Shown one piece after another: positions 27,771 to 34,889 of a stretch of DNA of 64,000 nt (position 1 is the stretch's first letter; every line of letters begins with the position of its first letter). The stretch is from Sutcliffiella cohnii (lineage in GTDB: Bacteria > Bacillota > Bacilli > Bacillales > Bacillaceae_I), in assembly GCF_002250055.1 (NCBI RefSeq), contig NZ_CP018866.1, forward strand, positions 2,038,501 to 2,102,500, in the 5' to 3' direction. Both the position numbers and the translations under genes were made by a program. The notes beneath the pieces were generated by a model. The model saw only the letters and a program-made list of their open reading frames with translations, had not been told where the DNA came from and ran no database searches.

Positions 27771-28500
27771 ACGTCTTTCCGTGTCGGTCAATCGTAACAA
27801 CAAATTTATATCGATCGCCACGATAATATGATTTTACAAATTCCAAAGGTGTACCATCTTGTAAATATGTTTTACGTTGAATTAGAAGTAACGAATCATT
27901 TTCATTTATATTTAACAGTTGGGCTTGATAATTAGTTGCTTTTGCTGTTTCAATAATTTGTGTAGCATGTTCAATGTATAAACCACTCGCTTCAAAAAAA
28001 GCATATGTGGATTTAGTTAATACATCTTCCGTTAGGCCAATTACAATAGTAGGTGACATATAATTTATTTCGATAGCCATCGGTTCGTCATCAGCGTGGC
28101 GGACTCTCATAATTTCGTAAATTTTACTACTTTCTTTTAACCGTAACTCATTTGCGATTAGAGGAGTTGCTTCTATTTCTTCGAACTTTATTATTGTACT
28201 ACTAGCCTTCATTCCACGATTTTTCATATCTTCTGAAAAGCTTGTAAGACCTTGTAGCTTTTGTTCTAGTTTTTTTTCAGCAACATATGTGCCACTTCCT
28301 TTTTTTCGGTAAAGAAGTCCTGATTGTACGAGGGAATTAATGGCTTGTCTTACTGTCATTCTACTAATCTCGAATCGTTCTGCATATTCCCGTTCAGAAG
28401 GTAAACTATCTCCAGGATTTAATTGTCCGGACTCGATTAAATTTTTAATATATGTTTCTAACTGATAATAAATCGGTAGTGGGGAACGTTTATTTATCAT
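27769..28500 (-). CDS. nagR: GntR/HutC family repressor NagR
   Basis: A 243-residue regulator: winged helix at 1-75 (PLPIYYQLETYI, LPSEREYAERFEISRMTVRQAINSL) and a UTRA effector domain ending in FVKSYYRGDRYKF. It matches B. subtilis NagR (YvoA), which releases DNA when it binds glucosamine-6-P or GlcNAc-6-P. ATG 28500 follows AAAGGAGGAAC; an in-frame ATG at 28518 lies upstream of that site. It is the last gene of nagA-nagB-nagR. Confidence 0.93.
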   Translation of the reverse strand: MINKRSPLPIYYQLETYIKNLIESGQLNPGDSLPSEREYAERFEISRMTVRQAINSLVQSGLLYRKKGSGTYVAEKKLEQKLQGLTSFSEDMKNRGMKASSTIIKFEEIEATPLIANELRLKESSKIYEIMRVRHADDEPMAIEINYMSPTIVIGLTEDVLTKSTYAFFEASGLYIEHATQIIETAKATNYQAQLLNINENDSLLLIQRKTYLQDGTPLEFVKSYYRGDRYKFVVTIDRHGKT

Positions 28501-28514
28501 AAGTGTTCCTCCTT

Positions 28515-29252
28515 TCAAACGCGAATTGTTACCGATTCGAGCGAGCTCATGTCTGCTATTATGTGAACAGAGGGGTGGTTTCTTAGAACGGAAACAGGAA
28601 ACTGTTCGGAAATTTTGCCATGAAGTAATTGCTCATAAGCGTTTGATTTATTTTTTCCAGAAACTAAAAGTAATATTTTTTTTGCCCTCATAATTGTATC
28701 TATTCCCATCGTAATCGCATGAGTAGGAACTTGGTCTAAATTATCAAAATATCGAGCGTTTGCCTTTCGCGTAGAATCTGTTAGTTCTACAACATGTGTT
28801 TTACTAGAAAATGGTGTACCTGGCTCATTAAATCCTATATGACCATTAGAACCTAATCCTAAAATCTGTATGTCAATCGGGCCTTTTTCTAGTAAATATC
28901 GTTCGTATAAATTACATTCTTCTACTAAATCTTTGCTTTCTCCGTTAGGAATAAATACATTGTTTTGTTCAATATCAATGTGATTAAATAAATGTTTTTT
29001 CATGTACTGATAGTAGCTATTCGGATTGTCCTTCGCTAATCCTACATATTCATCTAAGTTAAAGGTTGTCACATTACAATACGATGTACCATTTTGTTTA
29101 TAGTCTTCTTGTAATAACTGATACATTTGTAATGGAGTGCCACCGGTCGCCATACCAATTGTTGCATTCGGTTTACTATTAACTTCATCTATAATAAATT
29201 GTGAGGCCATTTTACTTAACGTTTCATACGATTCTGCTGTTATAATATTCAA
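28515..29252 (-). CDS. nagB: glucosamine-6-phosphate deaminase
   Basis: Converts glucosamine-6-P to fructose-6-P and ammonia. The 245-residue protein shows GMATGGTPLQMYQLL, NLDEYVGL with the catalytic aspartate, and GLGSNGHIGFNEPG. The C-terminal part is short, as in Gram-positive enzymes without the E. coli allosteric tail. The start is TTG 29252, 1 base after the nagA stop, served by AAAGGAGCGG at the end of nagA; no nearer ATG exists. Confidence 0.94.
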   Translation of the reverse strand: MNIITAESYETLSKMASQFIIDEVNSKPNATIGMATGGTPLQMYQLLQEDYKQNGTSYCNVTTFNLDEYVGLAKDNPNSYYQYMKKHLFNHIDIEQNNVFIPNGESKDLVEECNLYERYLLEKGPIDIQILGLGSNGHIGFNEPGTPFSSKTHVVELTDSTRKANARYFDNLDQVPTHAITMGIDTIMRAKKILLLVSGKNKSNAYEQLLHGKISEQFPVSVLRNHPSVHIIADMSSLESVTIRV

Positions 29253-29253
29253 G

Positions 29254-30435
29254 TTATTCCGCTCCTTTATATTCAATAATGCCATTACACATCGTCATTT
29301 GTACGGTCAAATCATTTTTTACAATTACAATATCTGCGTCTTTGCCAATTGTGATACTACCTTTTCGATCCCATACAGATAATTGTTTGGCTGGGTTTTC
29401 TGCAGCCATTTGGATGGCTTCATTTATTGTGCAACCTGTGTATTGCATCATATTTTTGACAGCATCATTCATCTTCAGTACGCTCCCAGCTAGAGTCCCA
29501 TCTTCTAACAAAGCGGTATTATTACGAACACTTACTTTTTGGCCTCCGAGTTCATATTCACCATCTTCTAACCATTTTGCGCGCATCGAGTCAGTAATTA
29601 ATATAATTTTTTTTGCACCTTTCGTTTTATAGGTGGATTTTATTACAGCAGGATGAACGTGAATTCCATCGACTATTAATTCTAAAAAGAGACTATCATG
29701 AGCCAAGCCTGCACCTACAACGCCAGGCTCTCGATGGTGTATACCTCTCATTCCGTTATAAAAATGGGTAACATGTTTTGCTCCTAGATTTATAGCTTTT
29801 TTCATTTCTTCATAAATAGCATCGGAATGTCCAATAGAAGGGATTACTTTATGTTCACTTAAATATTTCGTTAATTCCAAACCATTTTCTTGCTCTGGTG
29901 CTAGTGTAACTATTTTTATACTGTTCCCTGAGAGTTGTTGCCATTGGTCAAAAAGTGAAATACTTGGTGAAATAATATGATGTAACGGTTGTGCCCCAGC
30001 TCGTTTTTTTGAGAGAAAGGGGCCTTCTAAATGGATGCCTAGCATTTCACTTCCTTGTTTAGAATTATGACTATTTGTATATTTAGCAACATTGGTTAGT
30101 GCAAGTTCAATATTTTCTTGATTATGAGTTATCGTTGTGGCTAAAAACGACGTTGTGCCCTCATGTGGGAGCTTTTTAGCCATATCATTTAATGTTTGCT
30201 CCGTCGCATCCATCATATCAGCACCGTTAATTCCATGGATGTGAATATCAATAAAGCCTGGTAGTAGGAGTTCATCTTCTGTTAGATAGATTTCATCATA
30301 ACCATCTTGCCTTTCGTAAAACTTCATGTCACCAATATCTTCTATTTTTCCGTTAGAAATGTGTACATATCCATTTCGAATAAGCTCTTCACTTCTTATA
30401 ATGTTTGCGTTTACAAATGAATAATTGTGCTGCAT
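29254..30435 (-). CDS. nagA: N-acetylglucosamine-6-phosphate deacetylase
   Basis: Removes acetate from GlcNAc-6-P in amino sugar use and cell wall recycling. The 393-residue amidohydrolase has FIDIHIHGINGAD, GIHLEGPFLSKKRAGAQ, GHSDA, HFYNGM, HHREPG and ITDSMRA with the catalytic Asp, all in order. ATG 30435 lies behind AAAGAGGAG; an earlier in-frame ATG precedes that site. nagB and nagR follow in one operon. Confidence 0.96.
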   Translation of the reverse strand: MQHNYSFVNANIIRSEELIRNGYVHISNGKIEDIGDMKFYERQDGYDEIYLTEDELLLPGFIDIHIHGINGADMMDATEQTLNDMAKKLPHEGTTSFLATTITHNQENIELALTNVAKYTNSHNSKQGSEMLGIHLEGPFLSKKRAGAQPLHHIISPSISLFDQWQQLSGNSIKIVTLAPEQENGLELTKYLSEHKVIPSIGHSDAIYEEMKKAINLGAKHVTHFYNGMRGIHHREPGVVGAGLAHDSLFLELIVDGIHVHPAVIKSTYKTKGAKKIILITDSMRAKWLEDGEYELGGQKVSVRNNTALLEDGTLAGSVLKMNDAVKNMMQYTGCTINEAIQMAAENPAKQLSVWDRKGSITIGKDADIVIVKNDLTVQMTMCNGIIEYKGAE

Positions 30436-30494
30436 GGCTTTTATCTCCTCTTTAACTAACATACTAAGATTATTTTACCATTTAATTTGTATAG

Positions 30495-30507
30495 TTGTAT
30501 AGACCAA
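30495..30507 (-). promoter_or_regulatory. probable NagR operator upstream of nagA
   Basis: TTGTATAGACCAA contains the HutC-subfamily core GTxTAxAC, and an adjacent half copy TTGTATAG lies at 30487-30494. It is 60 bases before the nagA start codon, where NagR would be expected to act. Confidence 0.6.
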
Positions 30508-30576
30508 TGTATATTAAATGAATGACAGTTTCTCTGGAATTAAACAAAATGTAATCATCAATACTATAAAAAATAA

Positions 30577-30605
30577 TTGACAGAATGTTAAGTTCCAGTT
30601 AAAGT
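30577..30605 (+). promoter_or_regulatory. sigma-A promoter of the DUF2294/SbtA cassette leader
   Basis: TTGACA (30577-30582), 17 bases, TAAAGT (30600-30605). It is followed by about 180 bases of leader before the terminator and the first gene. Confidence 0.6.
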
Positions 30606-30610
30606 ATTAT

Positions 30611-30795
30611 TTAACTTCATATCCGAGAGATTAATACAATACTTCGGACTAGGCTATCTTTAGCATACTGTAAATTTTCTTGTAAAATTGACAGTATGAA
30701 AAAGTTACAGCTTGTTTGTAGTAAGGTACTTATAAATCGGTATATTCTTTACTTACTTACTAGTAAATAAGGGATATACCGATTTTTTTACGGGA
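30611..30795 (+). ncRNA. structured 5' leader ending in an intrinsic terminator (attenuator candidate)
   Basis: Downstream of the promoter, three inverted repeats follow each other with no reading frame: a short TCCGA/TCGGA stem (30622-30648), a strong CATACTGT..AATTTT / AAAATT..ACAGTATG hairpin (30664-30698), and AAATCGGTATAT / ATATACCGATTT (30734-30785) followed by TTTTT. A terminator between promoter and start codon, with no gene before it on this strand, suggests control by premature termination. I do not recognise a known riboswitch class. Confidence 0.5.
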
Positions 30796-30828
30796 AATGT
30801 AAAAAGAACGAATAGGAGGAGGGGGAAA

Positions 30829-31203
30829 ATGGAAAAATCAAAAGGTGCTTTAGAAGCTGAGATCAGTAAATTACTAACACAATGGGAGAAGGATTTTTTA
30901 AGCCGTGGTTCAATATCCGTTAAAACAGATGTATTAAGGGATATGATAATTGTAAATTTACGCGGAATCCTTACACCAGCAGAATATAAAGTATGTGAAA
31001 CAAAGGAAGGTATGCTCTCGATTAAACGAATGAGGTCTGATTTAGTTGAGTGTGGAGTAGAAGAATTAAAGAGAATGATTGCTGCTATAACAGAAAAAGA
31101 AGTTCTTTCCTTTCATACCGATATTAGTACTAAAACCGGTGAACGAGTAATGGTATTTAAGCTAGACAGTAATTTGGAAAAAAGTTTTACAACAAAAGAA
31201 TAG
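30829..31203 (+). CDS. DUF2294 family protein (YbcI-like)
   Basis: A 124-residue soluble protein behind AGGAGGAGGGGG. The pattern of an N-terminal helix, SISVKTDVLRDMIIVNLRGILTPAE and KEVLSFHTDISTKTGERVMVFKLD fits the DUF2294 family, to which B. subtilis YbcI belongs. Members often sit beside inorganic-carbon or Na-linked transport genes. Here an SbtA-type transporter follows 180 bases on, with a terminator between, so the first gene may be made in excess of the others. The molecular role is unknown. Confidence 0.75.
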   Translation: MEKSKGALEAEISKLLTQWEKDFLSRGSISVKTDVLRDMIIVNLRGILTPAEYKVCETKEGMLSIKRMRSDLVECGVEELKRMIAAITEKEVLSFHTDISTKTGERVMVFKLDSNLEKSFTTKE

Positions 31204-31238
31204 TGGGAGATTTTCAAAACACAAGGTGAGTTGAAAAT

Positions 31239-31295
31239 AACCGACAATTTTTCATGAGCGATTAAATCCGCTTTGATTAATTGTCGGTTTTTTTA
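31239..31295 (+). terminator. terminator between the DUF2294 gene and sbtA
   Basis: AACCGACAATT / AATTGTCGGTT arms, with an inner AGCG/CGCT stem in the long loop, followed by a T run. It is 35 bases after the stop codon and about 90 bases before the transporter start. Confidence 0.8.
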
Positions 31296-31382
31296 GTGGG
31301 AAATTTTATGTTTGGAGTCTTGTTATGACTTACACTTTATTTGTTTCTGATTTGCAAATAGTTACTTAGAAGAGGTGGGGAA

Positions 31383-32393
31383 ATGTCGGAAATTGTTATT
31401 CATAATTTAACATCACCATTTGTTTTAATATTTTTACTTGGTATGATTGCTACTATTTTTAAATCTGATCTAAAAATACCTTCAAGTATTAGTGAAGTAT
31501 TAAGTTTATTTTTGTTAATCGCTATAGGACTAAAAGGTGGAATTGCTCTTTCACAATACGATATTACAATGATAATGGCGCCGATCGGTGGAGCATTGTT
31601 GTTAGGTTTCTTCATACCTATATTCGTTTTAATAATAACAAAGTGGACGAAACTTGATTTCGCCAACTCGATTGGATTGGCAGCGTCGTTTGGTTCCGTT
31701 AGTATCGTGACGTACGGAGCTGCTATATCATTTTTAGAACATAGTGCAGTTTCCTATGAAGGATTTATGAATGCTTTAGTCGTTTTGATGGAGAGCCCTG
31801 CTATCATTGTGTCCATCTTCCTATACAAAGTTATGGAAAAGAATGAATCAATTCAGGTCTCTAGTGTTGCCTTCTCTTCACCATACACGAGAATGATAGA
31901 TAAAGAAATTATAAAAGAGAGTATTTTTGGAAAAAGTGTATTTATCCTATTAGGATGTTTATTAATCGGTTTTATAAGTGCGGATGCTGCCGCTCCAATT
32001 GTTCAGCCTTTATTCTTCGATTTGTATAATGGCGTGTTAATACTATTTTTATTAAATATGGGATTACTAGCTGGTGAAAGAATAACAGAAGTTAAAAAAC
32101 ACGGGATCTCTCTCATCGGTCTTGCAATATTGTTTCCGATAGTGTTTGGAAGTTTCGGTGTTGTGATAGGAAGCATTGTTGGATTATCAGTTGGTGGAGC
32201 CACATTAATGGGAGTTTTAGCTGGAAGTGCCTCTTACATTGCTGCTCCTGCGGCATTAAAAACATCAGTAAAGAAGGCAAACCCTTCCATATATTTAGGA
32301 TTATCATTAGGAATTACATTTCCGTTTAATTTAATAATTGGAATACCAATGTACTTTCATATTGCAAAATTTTTAACTTTTGGAGGAATATAA
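31383..32393 (+). CDS. SbtA-family sodium-dependent bicarbonate transporter
   Basis: A 336-residue integral membrane protein with about 10 helices in two halves around a polar loop near residues 155-180. It follows the SbtA (DUF897) pattern: IAIGLKGGIALSQ in the first half, a Gly/Ser-rich ASFGSVSIVTYGAA segment and a helix break at MESPA, and in the second half SASYIAAPAALKTSVKKANPSIYLG, equal to the SSSDISGPP...ANPSAYIG region of cyanobacterial SbtA. It would import bicarbonate with Na+. It is followed immediately by the beta-CA-like gene. No SbtB-type PII partner is seen. Confidence 0.82.
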   Translation: MSEIVIHNLTSPFVLIFLLGMIATIFKSDLKIPSSISEVLSLFLLIAIGLKGGIALSQYDITMIMAPIGGALLLGFFIPIFVLIITKWTKLDFANSIGLAASFGSVSIVTYGAAISFLEHSAVSYEGFMNALVVLMESPAIIVSIFLYKVMEKNESIQVSSVAFSSPYTRMIDKEIIKESIFGKSVFILLGCLLIGFISADAAAPIVQPLFFDLYNGVLILFLLNMGLLAGERITEVKKHGISLIGLAILFPIVFGSFGVVIGSIVGLSVGGATLMGVLAGSASYIAAPAALKTSVKKANPSIYLGLSLGITFPFNLIIGIPMYFHIAKFLTFGGI

Positions 32394-32394
32394 G

Positions 32395-32880
32395 ATGAAA
32401 AAAACAATAGTTCTTACTAGCTTAAAATTGCAGGATTGTTATTTACTCCCAAAAATTATTGAAAAAGAGCTTTCGGAACTAATTTTAATTCAAAACTATG
32501 AAACATCAATTATTCATCCATTAGGCTGTTCAATTCGTAGTATTATTCAAGCGATTGTATATGAAGAAGTAGAAAGTATTTATATAGTAGGTAATACGAT
32601 AAATCCAAGTTTCAAAAATATATCAATAACAAATATTCTTTACAATAAAGGAATTTCCAAAGAAGTAATCGATACTTTTAATTATGTTAACATATTAAAT
32701 ATGGAAGTCGAAGAGTGGTTAACTACAGCGATAGACATTAGACAAGGGATAGCAGAAAATATGAAACTCATAAAAAATCATCCTTTAATTGCACCTTCTG
32801 TAAAAGTTACTGGAATCGTCTTTAATTCAGAGACAAAAGTATGGAAGAAGGTAGAGGAATGTGTAAACGATGGTAAATAG
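32395..32880 (+). CDS. beta-carbonic-anhydrase-fold protein lacking the zinc site
   Basis: A 161-residue protein starting 1 base after the transporter stop, with GGAGG inside the transporter's last codons. The order of beta-CA elements is kept: C-x4-P at Cys15, IIHPLGCSIRSIIQAIVYEEVESIYIVGN like the I-V-x-P-x-G-C-S-x-R-S-I-x-x-A-V segment, and IAENMKLIKNHPLI ... VKVTGIVF like the C-terminal part. The zinc residues are mostly gone: Cys-x-Asp-x-Arg reads C-Y-L-L-P, and the His-x2-Cys ligands read Asn67 and Asn70. Catalysis is unlikely; a binding or regulatory role is more probable. B. subtilis YbcF is a comparable CA-like neighbour of YbcI. Confidence 0.65.
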   Translation: MKKTIVLTSLKLQDCYLLPKIIEKELSELILIQNYETSIIHPLGCSIRSIIQAIVYEEVESIYIVGNTINPSFKNISITNILYNKGISKEVIDTFNYVNILNMEVEEWLTTAIDIRQGIAENMKLIKNHPLIAPSVKVTGIVFNSETKVWKKVEECVNDGK

Positions 32881-33727
32881 AAACAAAGCCATTTCATTAT
32901 TTGAAGGCCGAGCTGCAATTTTAGCAACAATGCACGGAAAGGAAAAAGTGGTTGCTCCTATATTTAAAAAACAACTAGGCTTGGATGTACGTATTCCGAG
33001 TAACTTTGATACTGATCATTTCGGAACATTTACGAATGAAATAAGAAGGGTAGGAACACAGCTTGAAACAGCAATAGAAAAATCAATATCGGCGTGTTAT
33101 AAATTAAATTATACAATCGGTATTAGTAGTGAAGGAGCGTTTAATCCTCACCCACAAGTTCCATTCGTTATTTTAAATCGAGAAATTGTATCGTTTATTG
33201 ACGTTGTGCATGATATTCAGATTTTTGGAGAGGCACTTACAACGAGCACAAATTATAATCAAAAACAAATATACGATATAGATGAAGCTGTAGCTTTTTG
33301 TAAAACTGCTAAATTCCCAGAGCATGCAGTAATTATTAGAAGTAAACATTATGAGTTAAGTTTAAAAGGTATTTCGGATTGGGATGAATTAGAGCGAGCA
33401 TATAATAGAGTCTATAAAATATATGGGGAAGTTGTTATCGAAACGGACATGAGAGCTATGTATAACCCATTAAGAATGGAAAATATAAAAGCAGCAACGG
33501 AAAATTTAGTCAACAAGATATTTCAACTTTGTCCATCTTGTGATTTTCCAGGGTTTGATATCGTTGAAAAAAGAAGAGGATTATTATGTAATCATTGTGA
33601 ATTACCAACAGAAGGAATTAAAGCATCGATTTATCAATGTCAAAAATGTGATTGGAGAGAGGAACGGCTTTTTCCAAATGGAAAAGAAAAAGAAGATGCT
33701 AGTAATTGTTATTTTTGTAATCCGTAA
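32870..33727 (+). CDS. DUF6671-like protein with C-terminal zinc ribbons
   Basis: A 285-residue protein overlapping the previous gene by 11 bases. The N-terminal 215 residues form one domain (EGRAAILATMHGKEKVVAPIFKKQLG, NFDTDHFGTFTNEIRR, ISSEGAFNPHPQVPF) that I recall from DUF6671 proteins of cyanobacteria and other bacteria. The C-terminal 65 residues hold four CxxC-type pairs (CPSC, CNHC, CQKC, CYFC) that could bind two zinc ions. Function unknown. The overlap places it firmly in the transporter operon. Confidence 0.7.
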   Translation: MVNRNKAISLFEGRAAILATMHGKEKVVAPIFKKQLGLDVRIPSNFDTDHFGTFTNEIRRVGTQLETAIEKSISACYKLNYTIGISSEGAFNPHPQVPFVILNREIVSFIDVVHDIQIFGEALTTSTNYNQKQIYDIDEAVAFCKTAKFPEHAVIIRSKHYELSLKGISDWDELERAYNRVYKIYGEVVIETDMRAMYNPLRMENIKAATENLVNKIFQLCPSCDFPGFDIVEKRRGLLCNHCELPTEGIKASIYQCQKCDWREERLFPNGKEKEDASNCYFCNP

Positions 33728-33759
33728 AAAAGGCGCATTGATATTAATGCGCCTTTTTT
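33727..33759. terminator. bidirectional terminator after the DUF6671 gene
   Basis: AAAAAGGCGCATT / AATGCGCCTTTTTT hairpin with a 6-base loop between convergent genes. Confidence 0.9.
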
Positions 33760-33760
33760 A

Positions 33761-34327
33761 TTAGGATTTTAATACATCATGGTCAACGTAACGTTCACCA
33801 TTTAGTTCACTTACGATATTAATTGCTACTTTTGCACCGTCACCAGCAGTAATAATCGTATGTACGCTTACACCAGCCACTGTACCAGCAGCCCAAACAC
33901 CATCAATATTCGTGCGCCCAGTAGAGTCAACATCAGCTACTGCTTTAATACGAGGTTCTGTACCATCTTTTAAATTAACACCGATTTTTTCAGCAAGTCC
34001 AGCTACCGCACCAGTTGCAAGCACAACATGTTTTGTTTCAAACGTTTGCGAACTAGATTGAACTTGAAATCCTGTTTCTGTTTTTGTAACGTCTACAACT
34101 TCTTCATTTACTAATTCAGCACCAAATTTTTGTGCTTGTTTTTGACCAATTTCAACTAATTCAGGTCCGGTAATTTCCATTACCCCGTAATGATTTTCAA
34201 CCCAAGCACGTTTTGTCATACTTTTATCATGATCAATTAAAACTGTTTTCTTGCCAGCTTTAGCCGTAAATAGTGCAGCACTTGCACCAGCTGGACCTGC
34301 TCCGATAATAACTACATCAAACATCAT
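33761..34327 (-). CDS. mini thioredoxin-reductase-like flavoprotein
   Basis: A 188-residue protein that is only the FAD part of a thioredoxin reductase-like enzyme: VVIIGAGPAGASAALFTAKAG at the start, VLATGAVAG in the middle, and GVWAAGTVAG...TAGDGAKVAINI at the end. The NADPH domain and the redox CxxC are absent, so it would need another electron source. It is divergent from a rhodanese operon with a CstR/CsoR-type operator, so a role in sulfur redox chemistry is likely. The start is ATG 34327 or 34324 behind GGAGG. Confidence 0.75.
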   Translation of the reverse strand: MMFDVVIIGAGPAGASAALFTAKAGKKTVLIDHDKSMTKRAWVENHYGVMEITGPELVEIGQKQAQKFGAELVNEEVVDVTKTETGFQVQSSSQTFETKHVVLATGAVAGLAEKIGVNLKDGTEPRIKAVADVDSTGRTNIDGVWAAGTVAGVSVHTIITAGDGAKVAINIVSELNGERYVDHDVLKS

Positions 34328-34450
34328 TTAAAACCTCCAATTTATTTTATTCATATTTTATTATAATTTTAAAAAAATTAATATGAAACAAATATGCTCA
34401 TAAAATTATTATGCTATATTAACTCCATTAATTATATCGTAATAATACAG

Positions 34451-34479
34451 TTGACATTATACCCCTTAGGGTATATTAT
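34451..34479 (+). promoter_or_regulatory. promoter with CstR/CsoR-type operator before the rhodanese operon
   Basis: TTGACA (34451-34456), 17 bases, TATTAT (34474-34479). The spacer is filled by the inverted repeat ATACCCCTTAGGGTAT (34459-34474), the form bound by CsoR-family repressors; with sulfur genes downstream the persulfide sensor CstR is the best candidate. No csoR/cstR gene lies in this window. Confidence 0.8.
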
Positions 34480-34539
34480 ATGACTTGTAGCGTAAATAAA
34501 TTAAAATATAATACAAGAAATATATTAGGAGGTATTTAA

Positions 34540-34836
34540 ATGAAAACAATGACAGCGATAGAAGTAGAAAATGCTATAAAAAATGGAGAGCAATTAAATA
34601 TCATTGATGTGCGTGAAGTGGAAGAGGTATCAAGTGGCAAAATTCCAACCGCTACGAATATTCCACTAGGCCTATTAGAATTTCGTATGCATGAATTAGA
34701 TAATTCTAAAGAATATGTAGTAGTATGTCGCTCTGGTGGAAGAAGTGCAAATGGTTGTCGACTTTTAGAGCAACATGGCTTTAAAGTTATAAATATGAAT
34801 GGCGGAATGCTAGCTTGGGAAGGTAAAGTTGAATAA
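34540..34836 (+). CDS. single-domain rhodanese
   Basis: A 98-residue sulfurtransferase with the persulfide-carrying Cys63 in VVCRSGGRSA, preceded by LNIIDVREVEE and the IP-x-A-x-N-IPLG motif. It moves sulfane sulfur between small thiols and proteins. It is first in an operon behind the ATACCC..GGGTAT operator and is followed by a persulfide dioxygenase. ATG lies behind TAGGAGGT. Confidence 0.92.
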   Translation: MKTMTAIEVENAIKNGEQLNIIDVREVEEVSSGKIPTATNIPLGLLEFRMHELDNSKEYVVVCRSGGRSANGCRLLEQHGFKVINMNGGMLAWEGKVE

Positions 34837-34889
34837 CTGTTTAATACAAAAAAATTTAAATTTAAATATACTATTGGGGGTAATTGAGT

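Noticed and set aside
30622..30648. Known riboswitch (purine, c-di-GMP or similar) in the leader before DUF2294
   Set aside because: I could not find the conserved core bases of any class that I know; only hairpins and a terminator are supported.
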